Assembly (NCBI GenBank): GCA_029844215.1
Contig: CM056731.1
Coordinates: 82,232,992-82,296,991 of the forward strand
DNA from: Przewalskia tangutica
Lineage: Eukaryota; Streptophyta; Magnoliopsida; Solanales; Solanaceae
Length of the DNA stretch: 64,000 nucleotides
Reading direction: 5' to 3'
Shown: positions 44,224-56,900 of the stretch, piece by piece
Numbering within the stretch: the first letter of the stretch is position 1
How the letters are laid out: the number at the start of each line of letters is the position of its first letter
The notes under the pieces: generated by a model
The model's input: the letters and a program-made list of their open reading frames with translations, nothing else
What the model was told of the DNA's origin: nothing
Database searches by the model: none
Position numbers and translations under genes: made by a program

Positions 44224-44661
44224 TGTCACGCCCCGAACCGATGGGTCGCGACTGGTGCCCTACCTGGACACCCTTCTACCCATACATCACATAATATCAA
44301 CGAAAGCTTAAGAAAACTTAAAATCTCATACCAAAGGGATCCTGTCCCCTGAACTGCAATAACAAACTTATATAATAAGACAGGCAAGCCGACAAGGCCA
44401 CCATTGTACATAGAATTTGTCCAAAACGAACTACAACGGTACATGTCCAACCCACACATGACTACATAAATCTAAGAGTAAGACATTAACTATGACGGGA
44501 CAAGGCCCCACCGTACCCCTGAATATACATAAGCCATAATGGAAGACCTGCACCAAAACGACTAGGCTCCGAAACAATGGAGCTATCCCAAAATCTGAGA
44601 GAAGATCCTAAGCTCGAGGATCACCAAACTGAGTACCTATACCTGCGGGCATGAACACAGC
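44224..44661 (-). repeat. LTR G (gypsy type, minus strand), 3' terminal 438 bp
   Basis: TGTCACGCCCCGAACC at 44224 is the reverse complement of an H-type LTR end. The segment mirrors 57166-57603, including the GGTGCCC/GGGCACC hairpin and the GCGGGG/CCCCGC region. It is cut at 44662 by element H. Its remainder is not in the window. Confidence 0.8.
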
Positions 44662-45541
44662 TGTTACACCCCTTATTTCCAAGGCAATGAGATGAGAACG
44701 TGCGTACGAAATTGAGATTTGAATTTTGGAAAGAAAGAAGAATTACTTTTTCTTAAGGAAAATTCTCGGGAATTTGTGAAGGAAAACGTTTATTAATTGG
44801 AATTTGGTTCTCAAATTTGGTATTTGAGACTTTTGGAATATATTAGAATTATGGATTTTTAAGTTTGAATTTGGTCACGTGGGGCCCACGAGAAAATTTT
44901 ACAGTTTTGTGGGGCCACAATATTTTTTCGATATTTTGGCCAATATGGACATTTTTGGGGGATGAAGTATTTTCGGACCAATAGGAGGGTGACACGTGTC
45001 ACCTCTCACCTTTGACTTTGACTTGTCTTGAGATATTTTGAAGACAAGTGGACTTGTGGTTCTCACCCACACTTGTCCACCATATTGACCCTACACTTGG
45101 ATTGATCTTAACCCTTGGTTGCTCTATATATACACATAAGAGGTGCAAGACTTGTCTTCCAACACTTAGCCAAATTTCAACACGAAATATATCTCCCTCC
45201 TTGGAGAATCTCTCGACCAAGGGCAAATATGGAAGACCAAAATTCCCAAATCTTCCAAGCTTAGTTTATTATACAAGATTAAGGCCCCTAACCAAGTGAT
45301 TAGCAATATTAAGCACCCTTAACCCATAAATCTAGGTTGGGCCGAAAATGGTGATGAAACCCTAGGGGTTTTCGTCGACGTTTTGGAAGCGAAACGTGAA
45401 GAGAAGTTGCTCCTAAGGTTGTAGGGGATACATATATGTGATTGGAACTTGAAGAAGTGAAGCGAAACGAAAACTGTGGACCAAAACTTAACATTCTGCC
45501 CGGGACGTTTTTGGGCACAAAATTGAGTTTAAAGTTCTTCT
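44662..45541 (+). repeat. Element H 5' LTR, segment 1
   Basis: It begins TGTTACACCCCTTATTTCC, with GACACGTGTC at 44991-45000 and TATATATA at 45125-45132. It is nearly identical to 59002-59880. Element I interrupts it at 45542. Open frames here (44999-45226 minus, 45048-45299 plus) recur in the other LTR and are not genes. Confidence 0.9.
45537..45541. repeat. Target site duplication of element I (left; right copy at 53987-53991)
   Basis: CTTCT lies on both sides of element I. The uninterrupted H 3' LTR at about 59880 shows the empty site. Confidence 0.9.
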
Positions 45542-48500
45542 TGTTATACCCCGTAGTTCCAGGGTATGTATGTGGGGACGTACGTACGAGAATACGACAT
45601 AAATTTTGGAAAGAAAGAAAGGTGTGATTTTTCGACGGAAAAGTTTCCGGGTTTTGTGAAGGAAAAAGGTTCGTTAGTGGGAATTGGATTCACAGATTTG
45701 GTATTTGGACTTCTTGGATTATATTAGAATTATGAGATTTTATTTTCGGAAATGGTCACGTGGGGCCACGGAGAAATTCTGATTTTGTGGGGCCACTTTG
45801 TTTTTGAGATTTTCGGTATTTTGGATATTTTGGAAGACGAAATATTTTGGCGAGTAAAGGGAGCGACACGTGTCACCCTCGAGTGGCCGTGTGGCGAAAT
45901 TGGTGAGACAGTGGCTAGCCACTGTCATCGCCGAATGACCCTAACACTTGGCACTAAATTTCGTTGGCCATGTGGTGTGGTGGGACCCACACACACATGG
46001 CCCAATCTTGACTATACACTTACCTTGATCTTGGCCCTTTATTCTTCTATAAATACCCCATAGTGCAAGACATAATATTCATTCCACACTTAAGTTTTTC
46101 CAAAGCAAATACTCCCTCCCCTTTGTAGTTGTTTCGTCCCTCCCTTCCCCCCTTGTGTAGAAAATACTTTGTGTATTGTTGTATAATCCCAAATACCTTG
46201 GCCTAGTATCCCTAGTAGTATTCCAAAGTTGTTTCAATGCTAGGAGCCCGAAAATACTACTTTATTCCATAGTCGCAAAGTGAAACCCTAGAAAAATCTT
46301 TCTAGCGTGGTTGAAGTGTTAAGAGAAGTTGTTTAGAAACTTCTAAGGGTCTCTTGGAGTGGGTTGGAGCGTAAGGAATTGGTGCTAAACGTTGCTCAGG
46401 ATCGACTTATTATCTTGGATAATTTTGGGCTTATCGAGGTAATGATCTATGTCCCCCTATTGTAATTGGATATTACTTATTGTAGTAATTTAGAATTGAG
46501 TATAAGATTTATTGGATGGATGATTATAAAGGATTGATCTGTATTTACAATGGACTGTATTTACAGTAGACTTGTGTAGTTTATCTGTGAAGTAGAATTG
46601 AACACGTCCGGTTAGACGTGTAATCCTCAGGAGTTGTTGGCACAGTAGCGGGCACGAGTAGAGGAGGAGTTTTATGTGGTGCGGGGAGGTCTTTGCGAAT
46701 TTTCCGTAGAATAAGGAATCTTGTACCTAGAATTATTCTACGAAGAGATCTAGAGGTTGATAGACGTTTTGTGGCCTTTATAGGTTGAAGTACTACGAGT
46801 AGCGTATTCTACTTGAAGGGTGAAAAAGGCGAGCAAGGTTAGAGTACTTTGGAGCATTTTGCTAATTGTCGATAATCGTCGCGAGGTATCTGAACCTCTT
46901 CCTATCTTTTCTAGCATGATTGTTGTGAACTATGTAGTACGGTAGACGTACATGTTCTAAGTGAATTTGGTTGGTTTACTGATTTTAAAAGATAAAGGAC
47001 TTGACTTGATATGATATATGAAGAACTCAAATTGTGTAGAAAGTTGTGAAACCTCATTCGTGAGAAATGAGTATTTGGTCTTTAAAAGGAACTTGATTTC
47101 TAAAAGAAAAGAGACTTGAGGAATTGAAGAGTTTTTGGTTTAAAAGAGAGACATGGTTTTGTCTTAAATTGGTTTAAAACATAAAGTGTTATATGACTTT
47201 ATGGGAAGTTAGTTATAACGACTTTATGAAAGCAAAAGAATGGTTTTATCATTGGTTTTAAAATGGTAACTTGATTTAAGTATAGGTTACTTGTTTTGAA
47301 AAGAGTAAGTATTTGAGTTTTAAAGAGTATACTTGACGTTGTTTTAAAAGAAAGGCACTTGGTTTAAAAGTATAGAGTACTTGATTTTAAAAGTCTTGTA
47401 AAAGTTTTCTGAAAGTAAAGTAATTTTGTTTGAAAAGGAAATGTGTTTTTGATACTACAGTATTAGTATCTTTTACGTAAAAGAGGTCTTTTGAAAGAAT
47501 GAAAGTGGGTATTATTTTTGGGTTTGAAACCCGTATTGTTGACATAAAATGAAAGTACCTTGAGTTGTGTGTAACTTGCCTATGTTTGCGTGTGATAGCC
47601 TTGTTGTGCCGGTATTGTATTTTTATACCACCGCGTCTCGATGGAGGCGGTTGATTTGTTATGATCTTACTTGGGCGTCTGGCGGTGTGAGAGGATTCCA
47701 CGAATGCGCGTGTTGATAAGCGTTATTCCATGGACTAGCTCTCCGTGAGGTTTCTTGGTCGACCTTGGTATCCGGTGGTTGGCTTCGTACTTGCCCCGTC
47801 TAAGTGGCTGATTCGGCCTTGGTACACAGTAGTTAGCCTTCGCACTTGCCGTTCGGTTTAGTGGCGAAGTCTCGTGACCACGACGCGGTACTGTAGTTAG
47901 CCGTACTTGCCGGTCGCCACGTGACACGACGCTTGGTACACGGTAGTCGGCCACGTACTTGCCGTGTCGGCCGTGGTTTGGTTGCATAGTATTGTTAGTA
48001 CGACCTTGGTATCTAGTAGTTGGCTTTCGTACTTGCCGATGCATCGATGATCGACTTTAGTATCCGGTAGTTAGCGCCCGTACTTGCCGTCACGGTTGTT
48101 ATGACACAGTGGGACACGGTGTTCATGTATTCTCGTGTTGCTATATCATGATCTGCCGTGATGAGGAAGGTATTCCACGGGCATGATTGATGTTGTGGGC
48201 GTGGAACCCATAGTTATATTTGAGTGATGACTTTGAGGGCGTGAGTCCATGACTTGACGTGACTGCTTACATATTATGTACTGTAATTTGGTTATCATAT
48301 ATGTCTCCTGTTTTTTTTTTATATAGACTACTATGATTTCATTTACTGATTTTGATTCACATACTTGGTACTGTTATCGACCTCCTTCGGCTGCGTTCAT
48401 GCCGCAGGTAGAGGTACATTGGTTGTGGATCCTCGCTCATAGGACCACAGTTCAGCGTTTTGGGAAGCTCCGTTTCTCCGGAGGCTCATCTTTGGTATAG

Positions 48501-48802
48501 TCCCCTGTCAGTGTAGTTACTTATACATTCCGGGGTATGGCGGGGCCCTGTCCCGTCATAGTTATGGTTACATTCTTAGAGGTCTGTAATCTTGTTGTGG
48601 CGGGGGTTTGTAAAAGGATTTAACTGCAAAGTTGATATATATGTATATATTCGGGAAGGTGACCGTTTTAGTTGCTTTGTTTCATACTTTATGTCTTGTC
48701 TCATGTTTTAGTTTTTTTATTTCCGCTGATTTTCTCTGATGTTGTATCACTAGGGTGCCCGGGGTAAGGCACCAGTCACGGGCCCGAGATCAGGTCGTGA
48801 CA
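45542..48802 (+). repeat. Element I 5' LTR
   Basis: It runs from TGTTATACCCCG to GGTCGTGACA. GACACGTGTC is at 45865-45874, the TATA box at 46048-46055, and the tandem array at about 47755-48110. The middle lacks the block present in B at about 10980-11170. Confidence 0.92.
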
Positions 48803-48806
48803 AAAG

Positions 48807-48902
48807 TTGTATCAGAGCAGTTAGTCCTCGGAAAGTGTCTACAGATCGTGTCTAGTAGAGTCTTGATTATCGGTGTGTTGTGCACCACATCTATAATCAG
48901 GA
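48807..48902 (+). other. Primer site and leader hairpin of element I
   Basis: TTGTATCAGAGC (48807-48818) differs from the standard primer site at one base (second position T instead of G). The hairpin follows: TCTTGATTAT (48861-48870) with ATAATCAGGA (48893-48902), and an inner GGTGT/GCACC stem. Confidence 0.7.
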
Positions 48903-48999
48903 GGCTGCAGGACATTTAGGATTGGTTTCCATTCTTCTCACTCTGAGATCGTGCCTTAGAGCTGTGTTGTGAGTTGGACTCCTCGGCGTATTCTTATGT

Positions 49000-49800
49000 A
49001 CGGGTACGCCTACGCAGAGCAACGAGCCCGAGAGGCAAGCGGCGAAGGAGGCTGCGAATAGAAACACGAGGGTTACGAGGCACAGCACAGTCATTACGAG
49101 ATAGTACTTGAGACGGCGAGTTTTATGGCGCCGCTAGCCCCAAGCAGAGTTTAGAGCGGCGATTTCTCACGAGGCCACGATACTGAGCCTCGTACGCGAC
49201 CGGGGCCGAGATATGAGTTCAAGGAGATGGCGATTACTAGCTAGGTGGTGGTGGGAATGAGGACGGACGGGGCGGTGGTTCGGCGGCACGATGGTTCACC
49301 TAGATCCGATAGTCCGAGACTTGGGATTTCTTGAGTTGCGATTCGCGAGTTCTATGGATAGAGAGTGAGGATGATCCTCGAGGTGTCGTGCTAGTTTGGG
49401 AGATTGTTATACCTGTGGCCGTCAGGGCCATGTGATGGGAGGATGTCCAAGTAGGAGGGATACAAGAGGGATGACTCAGCCTACCGAGTCAGTTGCGGGT
49501 GCAGTTGTTCGGGAGAAGGGGGTGTTAGTCAGATGAGGTCACCCCTACCTCGTTGTGGCCATTGTAATAGAATCCATTATGGGGAGTGCGTCTTCGCCGG
49601 CGAACTTGTATGCTTGCGGCCCAGCGGGGCCATTTGGTGAGAGTTTGTCCGGCCAGGTAGCACATATGTAGAGACTCATCGCCGGGATCGGTGGTGGTTC
49701 ATCGCATATATAGCTAGGCGCCTGCGAGTGGGATTATGATTAAGCGACAAAGGAAAGTGAGCGGTAGTTGCAGAGATATCTTTAGCCCCAAGAGACTTGT
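49000..49800 (+). pseudogene. Gag remnant of element I
   Basis: The region starts with a sequence homologous to the element B gag start, but the ATG is changed to ACG. The gag core present in B is absent: sequence homologous to the early part jumps to the zinc region near 49380. A first knuckle is perfect (49405-49446, CYTCGRQGHVMGGC). A second near 49607-49652 is readable only across a small indel (CGQRGHL, then VRVC words in shifting frames). No protease or polymerase follows. The core was probably lost by deletion. The end at 49800 is approximate. Confidence 0.68.
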
Positions 49801-50680
49801 TTATGTTGTTATGGTGGAGTACATGTTAAGTGCTATGTACGGATAGCATTGTGTTAAGTGTGAATTAGAAAACATGGGTAGTTGAGAAAGGGTAAGTCTG
49901 CAGACGAGACGATTGTGAGCCTTAGAATTTATAACAGTTAGGACCTTGGATGCAAGGCCGCCTTGAGTGGATGATTTTACGGTTGGTCTTTGTCGAAGTA
50001 CTTGGTATGCGTAAAATATATTGTGGGATAATTCCATGGGTAGTGTGAGATGGAAGTGGTAGCTTTCATGATGTGGATTAGTAAGATTGTTCCGGATCGG
50101 TGAACGAGATAGTTTGGGCGATGGCGGGTGGGTTGAGGCCGGATCGCGGGTCAACCCGCGGCCGGGTGAGGTGGGGTCGGTTCGAGGTGGTCCCGCCAGT
50201 GGTAGGATCACGAGGTGCTAGGCGAGTTTAGGTCACCATCGTATGAGTTCGTGGATGTGTTCGACCAGAATCGGATCGTGAAGGCCGGGAAAGGCCTTAA
50301 AGGAATTTGAGGCTAGTAAGATGACCAAGTTTGGAGGCAGTGGCTCCAAAGGTTTTGGAAACTGAAGCGATGACTGGAATATGGTACGTATTGTAGGAAG
50401 ATTTCGAGTGTCTGAGGAAGATGCGACGAGTAAGAAAAGAGGCTAAGATGTGTTAAGATGACGGAAGTGTCCTTTTTATAAGTGAGGAGGGGAAGAAAGT
50501 ATCCTTTGGTCCATGGGTGGAGGTTTTGTGTTGTTATATGCACGTTAGAGGTGATTCCTCGTTGGCTTGGATTGAGAGTTGCGTGTATGTTATACTATGG
50601 CCATTGGTGGCAGGTTTGGTTTGGTAAGTATAGTAGTGAAGACTATCTGCAGCGATTATGTTTTGGAGACTTAGAAGGAA
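49801..50680 (+). other. Non-coding 3' internal region of element I
   Basis: From about 50095 it is similar to 14455-15042 (B) and 58380-58966 (H). A GGGTTGA (50130-50136) to TCAACCC (50151-50157) stem is conserved. A 136-codon minus-strand frame (49801-50211) has no counterpart in B or H and is not supported as a gene. Confidence 0.6.
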
Positions 50681-50709
50681 CATTGGACGAATGTTTCTAA
50701 GAGGAAGAA
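50679..50709 (+). promoter_or_regulatory. Pre-PPT hairpin and polypurine tract of element I
   Basis: AACATT pairs with AATGTT around GGACG, a shortened form of the hairpin in A and B. The tract is AAGAGGAAGAA (50699-50709), changed from the AAGGGGGGAAGAA of the other elements. Confidence 0.72.
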
Positions 50710-53700
50710 TGTTATACCCGTAGTTCCGTGGTATGTATGTGGAGACGTGCGTGCGAGAATCTGACGTAAATTTTGGAAAGAAAGAAAGGTGTGATTTTTC
50801 GACGGAAAAGTTTCCGGGTTTTGTGAAGGAAAAAGGTTCGTTAGTGGGAATTGGATTCCCAGATTTGGTATTTGGACTTCTTAGATTATATTAGAATTAT
50901 GAGATTTTATTTTTGGAAATGGTCACGTGGGCCCACGGGAGAAATTCTGATTTTGTAGGGCCACTTTGTTTTTGAGATTTTCGGTATTTTGGATATTTTC
51001 GGAAGACGAAATATTTTGGGCGAGTAAGGGAGCGACACGTGTCACCCCCTTGAGTGGCCATGTGGGCCGAAATTGGTGGGACAAGTGGCTTGGCCGAATG
51101 GCCCTAACACTTGGCACTAAATTTCGTTGGCCATGTGGTGTGGTGGGACCCACACACACATGGCCCAATCTTGACCATACACTTACCTTGATCTTGGCCC
51201 TTGATTCTTCTATAAATACCCCATAGTGCAAGACATAATATTCATTCCACACTTAAGTCTTTCCAAAGCAAATACTCCCTCCCCTTTGTAGTTGTTTCGT
51301 CCCTCCCTCCCCCTCTTGTGTAGAAAATACTTTGTGTATTGTTGTATAATCCCAAATACCTTGGCCTAGTATCCCTAGTAGTATTCCAAAGTTGTTTCAA
51401 TGCTAGGAGCCCGAAAATACTACTTTATTCCATAGTCGCAAAGTGAAACCCTAGAAAAATCTTTCTAGCGTGGTTGAAGTGTTAAGAGAAGTTGTTTAGA
51501 AACTTCTAAGGGTCGCTTGGAGCGGGTTGGAGCGTAAGGAATTGGAGCTAAACGTTGCTCAGGATCGACTTATAATCTTGGGTAATTTTGGGCTTATCGA
51601 GGTAATGATCTATGTCCCCCTATTGTAATTGGATATTACTTATTGTAGTAATTTAGAATTGAGTATAAGATTTATTGGATGGATGATTATAAAGGATTGA
51701 TCTGTATTTACAATGGTGTATTCTGATGAGACTTGTGTAGTTTATCCGTGAAGTAGAATTGAACACGTCAGGTTAGGCGTGTAATCCCAGGAGTTGTTGG
51801 CACAGTAGCGGGCCTGAGTAGAGGAGGAGTTTTATGTGGTCGCGGGAGGTCTTCTAATTTTTCGTAGAATAAGGAATCTTGTACCTAGAATTATTCTACG
51901 AAGAGATCTAGAGGTTGATAGACGTTTTGTGGCCTTTATAGGTTGAAGTACTACGAGTAGCGTATTCTACTTGAAGGGTGGAAAAGGCGAGCAAGGTTAG
52001 AGTACTTTGGAGCATTTTGCTAATTGTCGATAATCGTCGCGAGGTATCTGAACCTCTTCCTATCTTTTCTAGCATGATTGTTGTGAACTATGTAGTACGG
52101 TAGACGTATATGTTCTAAGTGAATTTGGTTGGTTTACTGATTTTAAAAGATAAAGGACTTGACTTGATATGATATATGAAGAACTCAAATTGTGTAGAAA
52201 GTTGTGAAACCTCATTCGCGAGAAATGAGTATTTGGTCTTTAAAAGGAACTTGATTTCTAAAAGAAAAAAAGACTTGAGGAATTGAAGAGTTTTTGGTTT
52301 AAAAGAGAGACATGGTTTTGTCTTAAATTGGTTTAAAACATAAAGTGTTATAACAGCTTTATGGGAAGTTAGTTATAACGACTTTATGAAAGCAAAAAAA
52401 TGGTTTTATCATTGGTTTTAAAATGGTAACTTGATTTAAGTATAGGTTACTTGTTTTGAAAAGAGTAAGTATTTGAGTTTTAAAGAGTATACTTGACGTT
52501 GTTTTAAAAAGAAAGACACTTGGTTTAAAAAGTATAGAGTACTTGATTTTAAAAGTCTTGTAAAAGTTTTTACGAAAGTAAAGTAATTTGGTTTGAAAAG
52601 GAAATGTGTTTTTGATACTACGAGTATTAGTATCTTTTACGTAAAAAGAGGTCTTTTTGAAAGAATGAAAGTGGGTATTATTTTTGGGTTTGAAACCCGT
52701 ATTGTTGACATAAAATGAAAGTACCTTGAGTTGTGTGTAACGTGGCTATGGTTGCGTGGGTTAGGCTTGTTGTGCAAGATTGTATTTTTATACCACCGCG
52801 TCTCGATGGAGGCGGTTGATTTGTTATGATCTTACTTGGGCGTCTGCAGCGGTGTGGAGGATTCCAGTGCGCTCGCATTGATAGCGTTATTTCATGGACT
52901 AGCTCTCCGTGAGGTTTCTTGATTCGGCCTTGGTATCGGTGGTTGGCTTTCGTACTTGCCGTCTGTGGTGATTCGGCCTTGGTACCTGGTAGTTAGCCTT
53001 CGCACTTGCCCCGTTCAGTTTAGTGGCGAAGTCTCGTGACATGACCTTGGTACCTGGTAGTTAGTCTTCGTACTTGCCCCAGTCAGCTACGTGACACGGA
53101 CTTGGTACCTGGTAGTCGGCTTTCGTACTTGCCCCGTGTCAGCTTCGTGGTTTGGTTGCATAGTATTGTTGGTACGACCTTGGTATCTAGTAGTTGGCTT
53201 TCGTACTTGCCCCGGTCAGTCGATGATGCGGCTTTGGTATCTGGTAGTTAGCCTTCGTACTTGCCCCGTACGGTTGTTATGACACAGGTGGGACCTGGTG
53301 TTCATGTGTATTCCTTGATGTTTCTATATCATAGACTGCCGGCAGTGAGGAAGGTATTCCACGGGCATGATTGATGTTGTGGGCGTGAAACCCATAGTTA
53401 TATTTGAGTGATGACTTTGAGGGCGTGAGTCCATGACTTGACGTGACTACTTACATATTATGTACTGTAATTTGGTTATCATATATGTCTCCTGTTTTTT
53501 TTACATAGACTACTATGATTTCATTTCTGATATTTTGATTCACATACTTGGTACTGTTATCTTGACCTCGCCCGAGTGCGTTCATCTGCGCGGTAAGTAC
53601 ATTGGTTGTGGATCCTCGCTCATAGGACCACCGTTTAGCGTTTTGGGAAGCTCCGTTTCTCTGGAGGCTCATCTTTGGTATAGTCCCCTGTCAGTGTAGT

Positions 53701-53986
53701 TACTTGTACATTCAGGGGTATGGCGGGGCCCTGTCCCGTCATAGTTATGGTTACATTCTTAGAGGTCTGTAGTACTGTTGTGGGCAGGGTTTGTAAAAGG
53801 ATTTAACTGTTCAGGTTGATATATATGTATATATTCAGGAAGGTGACCGTTTTGGTTAGCCTGTTTCATACTTTATGTCTTGTCTCATGTTTTAGTTTTT
53901 TTATTTCCGCTGATTTTCTCTGATGTTGTATCACTAGGGTGCCCGGGGTAAGGCACCATTCACGGGCCCGAGATCGGGTCGTGACA
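50710..53986 (+). repeat. Element I 3' LTR
   Basis: It begins TGTTATACCCGTAG and ends GGTCGTGACA. GACACGTGTC is at 51034-51043 and the TATA box at 51211-51218. The clearest copy of the family array is at 52923-53290, with units starting near 52928, 52977, 53045, 53100, 53178 and 53231. Each reads GGTACCTGGTAGT, then TTCGTACTTGCC. Confidence 0.92.
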
Positions 53987-53991
53987 CTTCT

Positions 53992-56900
53992 TCTCCGCAG
54001 TAATTAGATATTACTCATTGTTATAGTATATAGATGAACTTGTATTAAGAAATATATGAAAAATAAGGTGTGCATGTCCCATTTTTTGGAGTAAGGCCGA
54101 GAGCTAGTAGTTTCCGGGCCATTGGGTTCGTGGATTTTTATTGTCGTTATCTACATCTATTGCATGTTAGATGAAGTAATATGGTTGTTGATAAGTTGGT
54201 GTGCCATATATAGAAGTGTTGGAACTCGAATCAGATTAAAAAGGATTAAGGAAAGGGTAATCGTATTGGGTGTTGTTGGCCGAGAAATGTAGTAAACTGT
54301 GGGGCATTGTTGTGCAGTTTTTATGGACTGTTTTTTGGCGTTAAAATTCTGAAAATTCATCCACCAATATGCATGTTTAAGTGTAGCAATTGCTAATGAA
54401 AGTCCTAAGGAATAAGGGTGTTAAAGGCTTCACATTGTACCCTTAATGTTGGTTTATTATGGACTGTTATAATGGACTATTTTGTATAGATTATGTGGAA
54501 GAATTTTACACGTCCAGTTAAGAGTGTAATCCCCTTTGGTTAACTGTTGGTTGTGCCTTAAATGTGGCTTGTTGGTTGATGAATTCGGGCCTTGGAAAAG
54601 GTGGAAAAGTACGAAGAAACAAAGGAAGTGCTGCCCAAATTTCCGTAGAATTAGAGGACAATTATTTGGTATAAGTCTTATACTAGTAAGTATGATATTG
54701 ATAGAAGTGCTATCGTCATTATAGGTTGAAGTACTACGTGTAGCATATTCTACTTGAAATGTGGAATAGACGATAATGTTGAAGTACATTAGAGCATATT
54801 GCTACTTGTCATTTGAGTTAGTCGTCATGAGGTATGTGAAATTCTTCCTTCTATCGACATAACTATCCTTGAAGTATACTTGCCTTGTTATTTGGAGTAT
54901 ACGTGACTTGTTTTCTTGAAGTACTTGCCTTGTCATTAGGAAGTATTCATATTATTGATTTTATGCTAAAGACATGTCTAAAATATTCCTAAGTTCTTAC
55001 TATGTCTTATGGGGGATGTTGGTAAGAGTCGTTAGGAAGTATTAGATTGATTTATTTAAAGATTATGAGACTTTATTTTTCAAGTTATGAGACTTGATTT
55101 CTAAAGTTAAGAGACTTGATTAATTTTGAAAGTTTGAGACTTTATTTTTCAAGTTATGGGACTTGATTTCTAAAGTTAAGAGACTTGATTTATTTGAAAG
55201 TCATGAGACTAGAATTATTTTAAAAGTATAGATTACTCGGTTTAAAGAAAATGCATGACTTGATTTCAAAAGATAGGAGTAACGTTATTTGAAAAGAATG
55301 AGTTACTTGAGTTAAAGGAATAATTGCCTTAATGTTGAAAGTAGAAGTTACTTGATTTTAAAGCCTTGAGTTGAAGTTAAAAAGGTGTAGTAACTTGATT
55401 TGAAAAGTATATGTTACTTGATTTAAGGAATAGAAGTAACTTGATTTAAAGGTATAGGTTACTTGATTTTGAAAAAGGGAGTTTACTTGTTTTAAAAGTA
55501 AGTTATTTGAGTTTTGAAAGAAGAAGTGACTTGATTTAAAGGCATAAGTTACTTGGTTTTAAAAGTGTAAGTTACTTGAGTTTAAAGGGTAAGTAACTTG
55601 GTTTTAATAGTGAAAGTATTTTTGGGGTTCACCTCCCTAATATTGCATGAAATGATTCTTTTTATAAAGAATAGATGTACAAAGTACTTTGGGTTCAATT
55701 TCTTACTTGGCATGATAATGTCTTGTTTTTTTTATAAAAAGGAAAGAGGTAACGGGGCGTTAATTTTCTAAAATGAAAGTGGTTATAACGGCTTTATGAG
55801 AAGTTTGTTATAACAAGTTTTGTGGAAAGTCAAGAGATGGTTTAAAATGTTTTAGGGAAATCATGTGAGAATGTCCATGATTAAGTCCTTAATATATTAC
55901 ATGATATGTGGCACGACTTTCAAAGATGTTTTAAAGTAATACATGATGTCTAGTGCCTTGATTTGTCAAAACCATATCTTAGAAAGATACTTGGTATGAT
56001 AAGTGTCTTGATTTTCTAAATGATGGTTTCAAAATGATACATGTATTGAATCCTACTTCCTAGTGATACATGTAGTACTTGGGCTTTTCTAAATGAAAAT
56101 TTAGTTTATAAAGTGAATGTACGGCGCACGTACATTATTGTAATGGACTTTAATCCTTATTGATGCAAGGTGTGATAATGTCTTGGTGTTATGAAATGAA
56201 AGACTTGTTAGTGTCTTGATTATTTTAAAAAGAAGGCATAATATTTTCCTGGTTATTTTAGAAAGGAAGGCATGGTATTGCCTTGGTTTTTCTAAGAGGA
56301 GAGTACATCATATTTGTTCTATTGAGAGTCAAATATTATGTTAACTTGCATATGTTTTCTCATGTAGCCGTTAGTGCAAGTGTTATATTATTTATTGCGG
56401 GGTCAACCCCCGGAGCATTATGCATTTCCGTGGATTTGCTCTCCACGATGCGAGTATGGCGTATATATCCATAAACACGTTCTGGTGAAAGCTTACCCTG
56501 AACTCAAGCGGTCACGCCGGTCAAAAGTTCTGAGGCAACGAGATCAACTGCTACTCATTGCGGGCCTATAAGGTCCATACGGGTGAAATAGTCCTATGCG
56601 GGTGAAATAGTCCCATGCGGGGGTTTATATCCCATGTCCGTGGGTTTTCTCTTCACGATGCGAGTATGGCGTATATACTCATTGCGGGCCCACAAGGCCC
56701 ATGCAGGTGAAATTGTCTTATGCGGGTGAAATAGTCCCATGAATAAGATTGCATAATTGTGGGCAAGTGTCCCGTATATTGACATGTCTTTCATAATTTG
56801 AAATGATATTGATTTCATTAATGAAAGGGTTCAGTGATTTCATGATTTGAAATGAGGTGGTTAATCTCATTTTGTAAAAGCAGGGCTTAAAAGACAAAGT

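Larger units (their letters stand above)
45542..53986 (+). mobile_element. Element I: complete non-autonomous gypsy-type retrotransposon, same family as B
   Basis: LTRs of 3,261 and 3,277 bp flank a 1,907-bp internal region, with CTTCT duplications outside. The internal part holds a one-base-variant primer site, the leader hairpin, gag zinc knuckles, the block shared with B and H, and a polypurine tract. The two LTRs are very similar, so insertion was recent and later than that of H. Confidence 0.92.

Noticed and set aside
47667..48044. 125-codon minus-strand frame with YQGRT-like repeats
   Set aside because: It is the antisense of the tandem array in LTR I. The repeated peptide reflects the DNA repeat.
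49801..50211. 136-codon minus-strand frame in element I
   Set aside because: It is opposite to the element, is not conserved in B or H, and has no recognisable domain.
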